64,000 bases of DNA, taken from the NCBI RefSeq assembly GCF_030269925.1, contig NC_085131.1, positions 3,548,001 to 3,612,000 of the forward strand, in the 5' to 3' direction. This document shows, one piece after another, positions 47,201-57,373 of the stretch. The first letter of the stretch is position 1; each line of letters begins with the position of its first letter. Source of the stretch: Bombyx mori. Taxonomy: Eukaryota > Arthropoda > Insecta > Lepidoptera > Bombycidae. The notes beneath the pieces were generated by a model, which was not told the origin of the DNA, did not search any database, and worked only from the letters and a program-made list of their open reading frames with translations. Both the position numbers and the translations under genes were made by a program.

Positions 47201-49128
47201 TCAATCGTGGAACATTTGTTAAGTACGTATTTTATTAGAAAAATTGGTACCCGCCTGCGGGATTCGAACACCGGTGCATCGCTAGATACGAATGCACCGG
47301 GCGTCTTATCCTTTAGGCTACGACAACTTTAGCATCCAACGCCAACAAATTACACCGACAAACGCTACAACTTGTACGCTTCTATCCAGCTTGATGACCA
47401 TGAGGTCTAAATCTCATTCGTAACTGTCCCATCCCTTAATGCGCTGGTGCTATGAGCCAAGAGCGACGTCGAACTATATGACAATAACAAAAAAAAGTAA
47501 TACACAAATTGATTCTAAGTATTGCGGTGTGGATGCTACTGGACGAATTTCGACCGCTTGGCTGAACACTTGATTAAGTAAATACTCCAATCTACATTTA
47601 TATACATATACATCTATATATATAAAAATGAATTACTGTTCGTTAGTCTCGCTAAAACTCGAGAACTCGATTTGGCTAATTTTGGTCTTGAATTATTTGT
47701 GGTAGTCCAGAGAAGGTTTAAAAGGTAGATAAATATGAAAATTCTCGGAATTATATAAAAATAACGACTTTGTTTTTCTTTTGATGCGTCCCCCGTCGGA
47801 CGGATTCCTTTTGTTTGTTTTAAGTTTATTGTATACAAAAGTTTAGGTCTTTTATTTATCGATTGAGGCACTACGAAGTCTGCCGGGTCAGCTAGTACTA
47901 GATAATTACTTCTTATAAAACAGGTATCTTATGTTATAAATAACATAGGACATTATTATTATACTGATTATACTCCAACTAAAAATGATGTAAGCACAGT
48001 TAAGTACATATCTGTTTAATTATTCTATAAATTTTTATGTGGATTCTGAAGAGACCTTAAATTAAATATGCATAAAGATGCTAACAGCAATTTTACGAAG
48101 TCGCTCTTTCTCGGTCTTGTTCAGTTCAGCTTGTTTCTTATCATCGGCTTTCTTGTCCATATCACGGCAGTACTTAGAAGTGAGATCCGGTAGGGGCACC
48201 AGGCGATATCTGGGCTCTTCGTCAGGTGGTGGAATTTCTTCTTTTTTCTGGATACATAAATGAAGGTTAGGTTCACTGATGGTAGGACCTCTTGTGAGTC
48301 CGCACGGGCAGGTACCACCACCCTGCCTATTTCTGCCGCGAAGCAGTAATGCGTTTCGGTTTGAAGGGCGGGGCAGCCGTTTTAACTATACTGAGACCTT
48401 AGAACTTATATCTCAAGGTAGGTGGCGGCATTTACGTTGTAGATGTCTATGGACTCCAGTAACCACTTAACACCAGGTGGGCTGTGAGCTCGCCCACCCA
48501 TCTAAGCAATGAAAATTGAACTTTTTTTACTGCGATTCCGATACCGTATAGCAGAGATGCATTCGCGAAGCAGTTATCCTTGAGCTGTTAGGTTAGAGGA
48601 AGCTTCAGATGCAGCAGGCTTTTCCTGTTAAAACGCAAGGCTTATAAACGCAAACCACTATCATTCCATCCCCAAAAAATATTTCATATTTCAACAATCA
48701 CGTAAAAACCGTTACCCACCTTGAAACATGGAATCTATAGCAAAAATCCCGCACCTTCAAACTAAAATTATTTAAAATTTATTCTTACCGAGCATGGTAG
48801 AACCCATGCAATTTTTGTCTCCAACTCAATATCTCTTATTTGGGCGGTACCTATTTAGGCACTAATCGATTTCCATATTCTTACCAAAAGAAATAGTTTC
48901 AGAATGCAACAAACATGATGGTAGCACCCAAACCTCGCTCTCATCAGGGATGTCAGCACAAATGCTCCTGTACTTTATAGCCATGCAAGTGTCTCTGGTG
49001 GCACAGCCGACGACCACGTATGCGTCATATCCAGCTCCTATTAGCCACGACACCAACACGTGAGCTAGCTCGAAGGGGTTCCCACTGCGTCTGATGATCA
49101 CCGTGTACGGCGACATTATTCTTTCCGG
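33218..49128 (-). CDS. DRC7: Dynein regulatory complex subunit 7 (CCDC135/lobo), 5' partial
   Basis: Minus-strand exons: 49128-48934, 48247-48086, 46903-46718, 45834-45624, 44729-44567, 42993-42884, 42559-42412, 41608-41419, 41025-40804, 40423-40214, 34191-34100, 33386-33218. They sum to 2058 nt (685 aa plus stop) in one frame. Landmarks: a transglutaminase-like part (GNPFELAHVL, LIGAGYDAY), then INGWRTHAWVLVLPG and EPFFIEP, a middle domain (KVIHYKKVLLDKFSPY), and a helical C-terminus (VQERFEK, WYLANQ). Known of the family: DRC7 is a linker subunit of the axonemal nexin-dynein regulatory complex; fly lobo is needed for sperm function. Human DRC7 is 874 aa, so ~190 N-terminal residues lie in exons I could not find. 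Exons 1-2 use poor donors (GTTTGG, GTTAGC). The exon at 41608 could start 3 nt earlier (41611). The terminal exon is my least certain call, supported by TACTAAC and TGTCAG before it. A 5-kb LINE fills the last-but-one intron. Confidence 0.88.
33512..34011. mobile_element. MITE (family M2), copy 3, in a DRC7 intron
   Basis: Ends TATGGAGGGAGGTAAGGAG and CTCCTTACCTCTACCCTCCA; full-length inverse match to 22474-22979. Between the last two DRC7 exons. Confidence 0.8.
34890..37730 (-). pseudogene. LINE ORF2 (endonuclease + reverse transcriptase), one nonsense codon
   Basis: The frame opens with ATG at 37730 and would read 946 residues to the stop at 34890, but codon 37613-37611 is TAG where the family usually has Glu (context DVMAIN*TWLRF, endonuclease catalytic motif). 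Everything after is open. Visible: endonuclease LLGDFNVNL, RT motifs QSGFRKSRGT, LDFSRAFD, GVPQGSVLGPLLF and YADD (35747-35736), and a C-terminal CARYCFD segment. The element is therefore recently dead or read through. Confidence 0.88.
37731..38222 (-). other. LINE inter-ORF spacer with endonuclease-like fragment
   Basis: The minus strand is open across 38226-37720. It includes DSLVLLGVLNENFLNSNS, which resembles the endonuclease stretch NIVLLGDFNVNLLDCNC in the ORF2 that follows. It may be a decayed duplicate of part of an endonuclease domain; the match is short. Confidence 0.4.
38223..39245 (-). CDS. LINE ORF1, PHD-finger protein
   Basis: 340 aa. Residues 4-48 form a C4HC3 PHD-type zinc finger (Cys 4, 7, 19, 22; His 27, Cys 30; Cys 45, 48). 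Next come a coiled coil (~85-175) and an RNA-binding-like region (~180-330) with NDIDIIGLPE and KLGVKLDVRDIVHAERIG. Frame intact. Expected role: RNA binding and ribonucleoprotein formation during retrotransposition (family knowledge). The host DRC7 gene does not use it. Confidence 0.85.
   Translation of the reverse strand: MAKCGACGKFLSTADCARCSKCSDNFHKGCVAIPSTGAAPRGWICPSCSAKVPRGDNAATPVRGLTTVGVHHTSSEGDVDADTMNRSLESRVDLGLEIRSFKDELVGLRTDLRECRNDIAEFKELLKSCHGRIDAVEARVLGLEARLAEIVSTAAGSDLDSTVAELRIQLRERDQDLLRNDIDIIGLPEVREESACHLVQVVAVKLGVKLDVRDIVHAERIGAVRRNFTEGDENRPRILSVRLARRSVRDALLKGARVRRNLSTTDLDVPGPVRTVYLNERLSAYNRKLFGTTRQKGKDKGWKYVWTKDGRIYIRRGDGTPALRIRVQADVEKHFGPDTV
39627..39850 (-). mobile_element. 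Bm1-like SINE fragment
   Basis: Diverged body beside the 5' end of the LINE; in the same DRC7 intron. Confidence 0.7.
40502..40741 (+). mobile_element. Bm1-like SINE, head-less copy
   Basis: Plus orientation: GGTGGTAGGACCTCTTGTG through CCACCCATCTAAGC and A-run. DRC7 intron between exons 41025-40804 and 40423-40214. Confidence 0.8.
41085..41160 (-). mobile_element. Helitron 3' terminus (family H2)
   Basis: Minus strand: TAGTCGAATTTCGACTA hairpin, ~10 nt, CTAG (41088-41085), then T. Same as 24469-24521 and 54190-54254. Confidence 0.65.
41189..41395. repeat. Long (CT)n-rich homopyrimidine tract
   Basis: About 200 bp almost only C and T on the plus strand, mixing (CT)n, (TTTC)n and CCCTCCCC blocks; only a few A interruptions. 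It starts about 24 bp after a DRC7 splice donor and is polypurine in the transcript. Confidence 0.9.
41758..42160 (-). mobile_element. Bm1-like SINE with tRNA head
   Basis: Body, linker and tRNA head (to AAGCCACGACGACTTC); DRC7 intron. Confidence 0.8.
42617..42769. mobile_element. M1 MITE arm joined to a SINE fragment
   Basis: 42617-42692 is one M1 arm (GAGTTTTTTAACGTTCTCGA, GTATGGAGTTGGAACG). It passes directly into 42694-42769, a plus-strand Bm1-like body fragment that itself has an internal deletion. Confidence 0.65.
43479..43720 (-). mobile_element. Bm1-like SINE inserted in MITE M2
   Basis: T-run tail at 43479, body, then linker up to TTTTTATTACACGA where a Helitron interrupts it. The tRNA head is not found beyond the Helitrons. 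Confidence 0.75.
43721..44008 (-). mobile_element. H1 Helitron inserted in the SINE
   Basis: CTAG at 43721-43724 follows the A of ACACGA, and the intact SINE has T next, so insertion was between A and T as Helitrons do. Ends in CAGCAATTCATTTTTATA. Confidence 0.75.
44009..44408 (-). mobile_element. Second Helitron (family H4) abutting the first
   Basis: Starts CTAGCTGACCCGGCAAACATT and ends TATATTAGATATAGATAGA before T (minus strand A|TC). Shares the terminal CTAGCTGACCCGGC with H1 but has a different interior (GAGAATCGGTCAAGCGGTTT). Confidence 0.7.
44829..45065 (-). mobile_element. Bm1-like SINE, head-less copy
   Basis: T-run tail and body to AGAGGTCCTACTAC; DRC7 intron. Confidence 0.8.
46083..46398 (-). 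mobile_element. Family-B retroelement copy
   Basis: Poly(T) start, CTCACGGGGCTCAAACC, CCACCGGATCGGAAACGCG, CAGTGGGCTGTGTCTGTGG, ending GATCGGGAGGATCCG. DRC7 intron. Confidence 0.8.
46925..47332 (-). mobile_element. Bm1-like SINE, full length with tRNA head
   Basis: Body, linker (GATTTTTTGATTATACGATG) and head with B box GGGATTCGAACACCGG. The SINE tail abuts a (TTA)n run. Confidence 0.85.
47613..47895 (+). mobile_element. Short non-autonomous Helitron (family H1), complete
   Basis: Begins TCTATATATATAAAAATG after A and ends GCCGGGTCAGCTAG before T; 283 bp. Reference copy for this family; resembles Lep1-type lepidopteran Helitrons (named from memory). Confidence 0.8.
48279..48514 (+). mobile_element. 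Bm1-like SINE, head-less copy
   Basis: TGATGGTAGGACCTCTTGTG through CCCACCCATCTAAGC; begins only about 30 bp upstream of DRC7 exon 48247-48086 in transcript direction. Confidence 0.8.
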
Positions 49129-49268
49129 CTGTAATTGAATATCAAAAGCGATTTATTAACGAGTAAATATTGTATAAACTCTACCTTCATTGGAGTATTG
49201 TATTTTAAATCTATTCTAAAATAAAAATGGTAATTTTCATGAATGTGCACGATTGAGATGAAACTTAT

Positions 49269-49628
49269 TGAAGTGAAAACTTCTTTAGAATCGTTGTGAT
49301 TTCAAACCGGATGCAACGGAAAAAACGACAGGTAAGAGACACAAATACAAAAATGTGTAGGATGAAGCCAGCAAAGAATGAGACAGAAATATACATACTA
49401 TTTAATACAGCGCCATCTGTGAGATTTTTTAATACTAACGTGTGTATGAAAGCTCTTGTAGTGAATTTTAATTTAGGAATATACGTGAAATTAAAATATC
49501 AATTCACAGAGGGCGCTACTTTACAATTATTTACTAATGACAAAATTTTACATATACTTAAGACGTTTAGGATAATTGCATTTTAATTTTGGAAGGTTTC
49601 ACTTCTACCACGTGTGAATTGCACACAT
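49269..49628. mobile_element. Repeat family M3, copy 2
   Basis: About 98% identical to 13665-14023, including the 96-codon frame at 49296-49586. Lies just outside the 5'-most DRC7 exon found. Confidence 0.7.
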
Positions 49629-49629
49629 T

Positions 49630-50395
49630 TTTTATTACTATTTACAGGAACTTTAATGAAACGAAAGAGCTAATTGGCCGATTCGACAAACAATACTATA
49701 TTACTATTGTATCCTGGTAGTATGCTATAAATAGACCCGCTGATTTATGGTATTGTTTGCTAAAAGTTTTTGGTATAAAATTTTATTTTATTTTAACGAC
49801 ACCTGTGGGATATCATTGGAACTAGTTGAAAAAAAATCTTAGCCTTTTTTTACGTTAACAAAGTTTTAAATAAGTTAATTCAATCATCGCTAGATGGCAC
49901 TAGGTGCTTTAAAATTACAAAATGTTAATGAGGCACTTGTTGATCGTTCTCTTGTTCCCTTACAAAAACAATAAACATTATGTAATATTAATGAGTTTAG
50001 AGTCTAGACATCATAATGGATACAGCTTGCGGCCTATAACTGAATACATAATATCAACTAGGTTTTATGTACTTAGTTGTTGTTGAGTTAGGAGATTTCA
50101 AAAGGTTATTTATTAGACATTACTTAAAATTGATGACGAAACAAAAGCGATGTTAAGAGATTTTTTTAAGAGGTAATAATTTCATTTGCATAAATATAAT
50201 TACTCCGCTAAGTTAATTATTAGTGGTCAATTAACACGGGTATGGAAATTTTATAGGACTCTAAAAAGGATAATGTTTCTTAATGGTACACCAACAGTTT
50301 CTAATACCAGCAATATCAATTCCATAAAAAAACACTCAAATCTAAGAAAACATATGAATTTCAATAACCTTTTAAGTAAATAGTACCTCTGTACA
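49630..50395. other. Unassigned AT-rich DNA
   Basis: No gene seen. May contain decayed upstream parts of the LINE remnant that follows. Confidence 0.4.
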
Positions 50396-50399
50396 CTAT

Positions 50400-50852
50400 T
50401 CTTTAACGTTTTTATTACCTTACACATTTTTTTTAAATCCATAAACCAAATAAACATATGTGACAAAATTAGAAATTCAATTTTTGATAAGCTTTCCTTT
50501 TCCTTAACTAAAAGAAAAGACCAAGTGGTTCTTACAAGATTGCGGATTGGACACACAAATTTAACTCACATACATCTTATTACCAAAACAGATAAAAACA
50601 AATGTAAGTGTGGTTTGGATCAAACTGTGGTACACTTGTTAATTGAATGTAAAGCATATGACATAGAAAGACAATTTTGTAAACTCCCTGATAATTTAAC
50701 AGACTGTCTGACTCAAGATGGGTATAAGCAGACCCTTAGTTTTTTAAAGATCATTGGTTTGTATAATTTAGTATGATTTCGAAGTCAATGTAACTTAAAA
50801 TGATACTGTAAACTGTGGTCGTTAATGACCCTAGTTGTTAAAAAGCGACCTT

Positions 50853-50882
<30 letters not shown>
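50400..50882 (+). pseudogene. LINE ORF2 C-terminal remnant
   Basis: The plus strand encodes VVLTRLRIGHTNLTHIHL, then CKCGLDQTVVHLLIECKAY and a stop at 50776: the usual C-terminal signature (RLRxGHTxLTH plus a C-x-C..H..EC zinc-knuckle-like part) of non-LTR ORF2. A poly(A) run follows at 50866-50883. 5'-truncated. Confidence 0.75.
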
Positions 50883-50883
<1 letters not shown>

Positions 50884-50884
<1 letters not shown>

Positions 50885-53054
50885 CATATGTGACGAAAAA
50901 TTTATTTTAGGAATAAGCCACCGTGCTCCTAAAATATCTCTTTTAATCTTGCAAATTAAAAAAAAAGAACTGTCACTTGTCAGTAATGCGCGGGAATATC
51001 GTTATCATAATCGTTCTGTAGTTACAAGTACAACTCTCAAAAGGGCCTACAGGGCCGCCGGGCTGGGTGGCTCCCTCCCTACCGCCCTCCGCATTGAATC
51101 CCAAGTTGAACGAAAACAAAGTCAACGCTCGCCAACTTTTGCGACTCCACAACTTTCGCTTTCCACCAATGAAGTAGGAAACCTATGGAAATGAAACGTC
51201 AACCAAAATTTCGTGCCACCGTGACGTCATCTGGCCACAAAACATGGCGGCTTTAGTGCTGTACAAATGATTTCAATGTTATCAGGTTTTATCGATAAAC
51301 GTTCTTGGCTCATTTTATTTTAAATATTGTTGAGTATTATTTATTTGTAGAATTTATACTTTAATGGGAAGTAAGTAGGTATATTGTTATGTGCAAATAT
51401 GATATGATTTAGATGGGTGAAATCTAAGACAAGTTCGTTCTTCGAATTTGCCAAGTAAACGATATGATGATTTTTAAAAGTTGCTACACTGATTTTATAA
51501 AGTTGTCGTTTGTCGCAAAACATAAAGATATGGCGTAGTTCAAAGCCATCAGCCCATTTCTAGCATGCTAAATGTTATCGTATTTTGAGTACGTGTTTTT
51601 CTTAGACTATTACAATCTATTTTAATTGTTTTGCTGACTCTAAAGTCCGTAACATACTACCGCAGCGCACCCCAAGGAAGGTGCGCCGCACCATTTGAAT
51701 CACTTTCGCTTGAGAGTAATTCAAATTTTAAACTTATCAAGGGACCGCGTGAAAAAAAAAACACCTACAGAACATTTATTCATTAATTACAAACGTCATT
51801 CCTTGTGACTTCCTCTCTAAAATCACTTAATTATTAAATATTTAACAAATTTACAATAGTGTTTTACTCACTGCGGAATAAAACTATTTTATTTAAATAG
51901 TTCCGAAGAGATTTTGTCGGTAGCCTTTTTCCCGAAATATCTAAACAGAATGTCTAAATATGTTTTGATGACATATTTTAAAGTGGTATTTATGATTAAT
52001 GTCATGATCAATAGATTCCGACCGAAAAATGGATTTTTCGGATGAGGGCTCCATAATGAATTTAAATACATATAGATAATAGTTTTAGGACATCAACTTT
52101 CTTGAGATCCTATAAAATACGTTTTAATTATTATTTTTGTATGTTTTAAGCATGATAAATTATGAAATTTTATATAATCAATCATATTAAATCGATATCA
52201 TAGTCAATAAATAATGTACAACCCAAAACAGACGGCCGAACTGACGTGACAATGACATTTGGCGCGCTAAACATGGCGGATTTTCGGCCTCATTAGACGG
52301 AGACGGAGATATTTACGTATATTCATGTTTCATTTTATGTACGCACTGAAATACTGTTATATTGTTTTCCTGCGAGTTAAAGTGCTGAGTAAGAACGTGA
52401 TAGATATATGTTTATGTGTGTGCCTTCAAAATGGGTGCTATTTATATAAGCAATTGTACGTATAGAACAATATGTCGTGTCCCTACTATATAGGTCTATG
52501 CTTTCCACTGTAAACTTTTCCGACACTTTCACTGTCATATTCGTTTTTTTTTTTAACTTTTTTTGTTTCTTTTTTTTTAAGGCTGTTTGACCGAAGTTTC
52601 CTTTCGGCTAAGACAAAATAACAGATAATATTTTGACGTATTACATCATTCTGATGTAAATCTTTAGAAATATTTATACAAACATAATTTTGTTAATTAC
52701 AGGTGTTTGATTTCTGATTTGATTATCGTCAGTACTTTTGGATTTCCAGAGACTTTTTAGTTTCTTTTTGGGATGTTATTAAACTTTTTATTGCTGTGGA
52801 TTGATCGATCAGTTCACCGCTGCTTCATCGGAGCCGATAGACTTACTTGATTGTCGCCATGCACCTTGAGACATGAGGTCGAATTTTGCGTATTACTCCG
52901 ATCAGAATTACGACGTTAAAGAACCTATAATTTAAACCTAGCGCCATTCTGAAAATCCGACGCTAAGACTAGAACAAACAACTCTGTTTGCACAACTACG
53001 ATTTACCTAAATCCTCTGTACCGAATGCAAACGTACTATTTAAATATACAGTAC
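50884..53054. other. Unassigned DNA with two promoter-like patches
   Basis: GC-richer patches at about 51040-51250 and 52230-52330 each contain an ACATGGCGG start context but only very short frames (7 and 6 codons after Met). A decayed Bm1-like body is near 52790-52880. No exon of DRC7 recognised. Confidence 0.4.
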
Positions 53055-53444
53055 CTAATCACAGGTACATATAGGTACGTAATCCTCGGTAAGAGCTTTC
53101 CTAAGCCAACGTGTAGGTACACAAGCATATAGAGCAAAAGCCTCGTAGTCACCGCACTGGCGCAAATTAGACCGTACCGCGTTCCTAGCTTTGAGTTGCG
53201 CTTGACCAAGCGTTATTCGAATTTCGAACAAGACGCCCGAACTAGTGCAGCGCGAGTTATCGATAAGACACTCGAGTATCGATTCGGGGGAGGGTACGCG
53301 AGAGCATTGTCGTCGCATATAGACGCGAAACTCATGCGGGCAGTAAGGCTGCGCTCTACGTTTAATTGAATAGACAAGTATTATTTTATCGATATCATTG
53401 TTTTTATTTGTTCTCGGTAATTCTATTCGATTGTAGCGTGACAA
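53055..53444 (-). other. Unrecognised 129-codon open frame
   Basis: Minus-strand frame (MSRYNRIELPRTNKN...PICTCD) in a patch with more GC than its flanks. I recognise no domain. It has no splice context I trust and no second copy in the window. It could be a diverged exon, a repeat piece or chance. Confidence 0.2.
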
Positions 53445-54189
53445 ATCTAAGAAACTAAGCGTTTAGATAGTTTGAGTTTATCGATTTTATTCGATATTCG
53501 CGTATACACATAATTAAATATATTTAAATAGCTTAATCTCGCTTTTCTATTGTCATATTACTTCCGAGGCTTCGAATACATTACAGTAAATTCATCGACA
53601 TTTGAATATGATGCTATTTGTGCTGTCTATATCTGAATTAAAAATCCTTCTCGACTTTTAAGTTTCATTTTACACAAAAAGTAGTAATAGTAGTAAAAAT
53701 AAAAAAGTAGTAAAAATAATAGGGTCGGGTTTTTTGTTTGACTGTCATTTTCATTTACACGATAGTTGCTAATCTAATTAAGTTTTGTAGTAGCAAAAAT
53801 AGTAGGCGGATTCGTTTCTGAATAACTTTATCTATCTATTAATACGTGAAGCAAAAACTTTGTATCTCTTTTTACGAAAATTGCGCGGACGGTCGAGTAT
53901 GAAATTTTCCACACTTATAGAGAATGTAGAGAAGAAGTGCACAATGCTAATATTTTTTTTAAAATAAATATAAATGCATAAAATATACATTAAATCAATA
54001 AAGAAAACATTACATACACTACATACCATGTATTTGACGCACACACGCATGCATACTATTTATTGTCAAACTTTTGTTCTTGACGTCTGTTGTCAAATTG
54101 AGAATAGAATATGGTTTTGTCTTTGTTAATATTTTTTATAGTGTAGTCTTGGCGAAATTTGTGATTATAGAAGTATAAAATACAATCAT
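53445..54189. other. Unassigned AT-rich DNA
   Basis: Contains a (TAGTAA)-like simple repeat around 53685-53720; nothing else recognised. Confidence 0.5.
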
Positions 54190-54254
54190 AATAGTGTACA
54201 AACTTACAATTCCAATTAATTATAGTCGAATTTCGACTACTGCGAGACCTCTAG
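54190..54254 (+). mobile_element. Helitron 3' terminus (family H2)
   Basis: AATTATAGTCGAATTTCGAC hairpin, then CTAG at 54251-54254 followed by T. Confidence 0.65.
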
Positions 54255-54542
54255 TTATTATTGTTTTGCATATTCATTTTAAAGTTGACAGTTGTGATTA
54301 AATAAAAGGTTATCTGAATAATTTTATTAATGTATCAACTATTCGATGCACATCATTTACAATGTCAAAATTAAAAGACTCGTTTATTTTTAAAACTATA
54401 TTTTTATTATTTATATTTATTTAAAATCTTATTAATTACATAATATTTTTTAAAAAAGATATTAAAAATACAATTTTTAAAAAACACTATATAAAAATAG
54501 ATTGCCGCTGATGGCGGTGTCTACGACACAAGCCACCAGTGG

Positions 54543-57188
54543 TTAGGACTCCAGAGTGAGAAACCTCCTCACAATGCGTGCAGTATCGAGGATAACTGCC
54601 TTCTGTATTAGGCCCTTAACCCAGCTGGATAACGAAAGTTTCTTAAGATGTTGATCGAAACTTTTCGCCATCAAGCCGTGTACCGACACAACTATTGGAA
54701 CAATGATGGTTGAATCAACATGCCACATGGCGGTAGTCTCGTGGGCCAGGTCTAAATATTTTATTAATTTGTCCTTTTCTGCCTTCACGAGGTTCTCGTC
54801 ATGAGGAATGGTGACATCAACCAACACTGCTCGACGCGCAGATCGATCTATTATTACAATATCAGGTTTATTGGCAACAATATACCTATCCGTGATAATA
54901 GATCGGTCCCAGTAGAGCGTCACATGACCATTATCAAGAACTGGTTGAGGTTGGTATTGGTAATAAGGTACAGCAGAATCAAGAAAACCATATTTCAGAG
55001 CAAGTTGTTGATGGATAATCCTAGCCACTTGGTTATGTCTATGCAAGTACTCGCCGTTAGCAAACCGAGAACAGCCAGAAACAATATGTCTAATAGACTC
55101 TCCCGGACGGTGGCATGCCCGACAAATGTCGACCGTCCCATCCTTTAGTATATATTTCCGGTAGTTGTTCGTCATGATAACTTCGTCCATAATTGCAAAG
55201 ATAAAACCTTCAGTTTCCCCAAAGAGGTTACTGAATCGTAACCAGGCCACGGAAGCTAATTGGTCTACATCAGGCCCTGTGAGAGCCCGGTAGAATCTAC
55301 CGTGTAACTCCTTGCTCCTCCATACAGTTATGCGATCTGAAATACTCTCTACCTTCAGCCTCTTCCAATTCCCGTTAGCTAAGGATAGCGGAGTTAGCCC
55401 CTTATCAACTGCAACGACATCCCGATACATATTCACGTTCATCTTAAGGAAATATTCCCTAAGGTTGTATATCTCTCGGTTATGTAGATCCTTGGCATTC
55501 AAAATACCACGACCCCCACATTTCCGAGGAATATACAACCTCATTACAGACGAACGTGGATGATGCATTCTGTATGCCGTTAACAATCGCCTGACTTTTC
55601 TGTCCAGTACGTCCAGCTCTGATTGCGTCCACCTTAGTATGCCAAAGGAATATGTTAACATAGGCATGACCCAACCATTAAACGCTCGGATTTTGTTTCC
55701 GCCTGATAAATGGCTTTTTAAGACCTTTATAAGACGACCAAAAAACCGATCTCTAAACGATTGTTTCATATCTGCGTCAACAATATTCAGCACTTCAAAC
55801 ATACCAAGGTACTTGTAAGTTTCCGATTCACAAAGAGACTTGAGGACCACACTATGGTTAAGTAGTAAGCAATCTGAGCTTACAACTTTACCTCTCTGTA
55901 CATCTATGAACGCACATTTATCAACACCAAATTCCATCCCAATGGCTTTACTAAAATTGTCGGTTATTTTAAGTAAACTCATTAAGTCTGGTTTTTTGGA
56001 AGCAAATAATTTGAGATCATCCATGAACAAGAGATGTGATATAGCCTCAGCTCCTCTGCGAAGTCGGTAGCCTAGCGTTGAATCTTTAAGTAATGTACTT
56101 AAAGGATTAAGCGCCAAACAAAACCACAAAGGACTCAGACTGTCGCCCTGAAAGATACCCCGCTTAATCCTTATTAAATTCGGGGCAGCAGAAGAAGTCA
56201 TCTGACCTGGTTGACTAAGAAACGTAGACCATTGACCCATGCATGAGCTAAGAAAGGAGCATAGTATGGGATTTATTTTATATAGCTCTAAAACTCTCAT
56301 TAGCCATGTATGAGGCACAGAGTCATACGCTTTCTTATAATCAATCCAAGCCATATGAACGTTCCTCTTACTCCGCCGAACTTGTTGAGTAATGGTCATG
56401 TCAATGAGTAGCAAATCTTTTGTACCTCGAGACCCTGCCTTACATCCATTCTGATTAGGTGATAAAATGTTATTATTAAAAATGTGATTTTGAATTTTGA
56501 TTCTCAAAATGGATGTAAGTAGCTTATAAATAGTAGGTAAGCATGTAATTGGTCTGTAATTCTTGGGATCCGAGGTATTGCCAGATTTATAAATCAAATA
56601 AGTGATACCAGATGTCATGAAATCTGGGAGTGATCCCAACTCAAGGGCCTGTTGGAATTGAGCTGCCAGGCGTTCATGTGAACTTCGGATCCACTTGATC
56701 CAGTAACTGTGCAGTCCGTCCGGTCCTGGACTTTTCCAATTTGGCATCGAACGTACTGCACGAGAAACATCAACGGCGGAAATTGTTATTGAATCCATCT
56801 CTTTATACGATTCACATTCCCGCCTGACAGTTTGTATCCATTCCCCTTCAGAGTGACCAATGGGTATCGACCAAATATTATTCCAAAATGTTGACATGTC
56901 CTCTTCGTTGACATTGTATGGCTCATCGGTCACTTGGGATTGAGACGACTCCCAGTTTCTGTATACACTTCTTTGATCTCTTTGGAAAACTCTATTCAAA
57001 TGGTATCGCTCAGATCTTAGACGATACCGACGAATACGCCTTGCCCAAGCATAAACTTTTTGCTTCCAGAAGTCTATGCGCTCAATAATACAGGTCATGT
57101 ATTCGTTTGAGCTTATTCCAGTTCCGGCAAAGGCCTGATCGACGAAACACATAACTCGTGGACGAGTATTTCCTTTCTGGAAGCACAT
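54543..57188 (-). CDS. R4-like LINE polymerase (RT + restriction-like endonuclease)
   Basis: 881 codons without a stop from the first Met; the frame is open for about 60 codons before it. RT motifs in order: GPDGLHSYW, NYRPITCL, NQNGCKAGSRGT, IDYKKAYDSV, IFQGDSLSPLWF, FMDD (56027-56016). Then CCHC (C-x2-C-x8-H-x4-C, CRACH...HIVSGC) and a PD-(D/E)XK-type core (KPDIVIIDRSARRAVLVDV). It looks catalytically complete, so this part of the element may be young. Confidence 0.85.
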   Translation of the reverse strand: MCFQKGNTRPRVMCFVDQAFAGTGISSNEYMTCIIERIDFWKQKVYAWARRIRRYRLRSERYHLNRVFQRDQRSVYRNWESSQSQVTDEPYNVNEEDMSTFWNNIWSIPIGHSEGEWIQTVRRECESYKEMDSITISAVDVSRAVRSMPNWKSPGPDGLHSYWIKWIRSSHERLAAQFQQALELGSLPDFMTSGITYLIYKSGNTSDPKNYRPITCLPTIYKLLTSILRIKIQNHIFNNNILSPNQNGCKAGSRGTKDLLLIDMTITQQVRRSKRNVHMAWIDYKKAYDSVPHTWLMRVLELYKINPILCSFLSSCMGQWSTFLSQPGQMTSSAAPNLIRIKRGIFQGDSLSPLWFCLALNPLSTLLKDSTLGYRLRRGAEAISHLLFMDDLKLFASKKPDLMSLLKITDNFSKAIGMEFGVDKCAFIDVQRGKVVSSDCLLLNHSVVLKSLCESETYKYLGMFEVLNIVDADMKQSFRDRFFGRLIKVLKSHLSGGNKIRAFNGWVMPMLTYSFGILRWTQSELDVLDRKVRRLLTAYRMHHPRSSVMRLYIPRKCGGRGILNAKDLHNREIYNLREYFLKMNVNMYRDVVAVDKGLTPLSLANGNWKRLKVESISDRITVWRSKELHGRFYRALTGPDVDQLASVAWLRFSNLFGETEGFIFAIMDEVIMTNNYRKYILKDGTVDICRACHRPGESIRHIVSGCSRFANGEYLHRHNQVARIIHQQLALKYGFLDSAVPYYQYQPQPVLDNGHVTLYWDRSIITDRYIVANKPDIVIIDRSARRAVLVDVTIPHDENLVKAEKDKLIKYLDLAHETTAMWHVDSTIIVPIVVSVHGLMAKSFDQHLKKLSLSSWVKGLIQKAVILDTARIVRRFLTLES

Positions 57189-57373
57189 AAGCTTTGCTAT
57201 AAGAATCCTGGCCCTATCAATTCGCTTCTCAATTCTGCACTGCCATTGTGGTTTAGTAGGGGGTCGATAGGCTGTCTGGGTTAAATTTGGAGACTTAACC
57301 TCAGCTACACGACAAACCGCTACCGCACCGCAGTACAGAAGTGAGTGCGTATCAATTAGATCTGTACTTGATT

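Noticed and set aside
41189..48520. CRISPR-like or satellite array from evenly similar blocks
   Set aside because: The similar blocks are dispersed SINE copies in both orientations, not a regular array.
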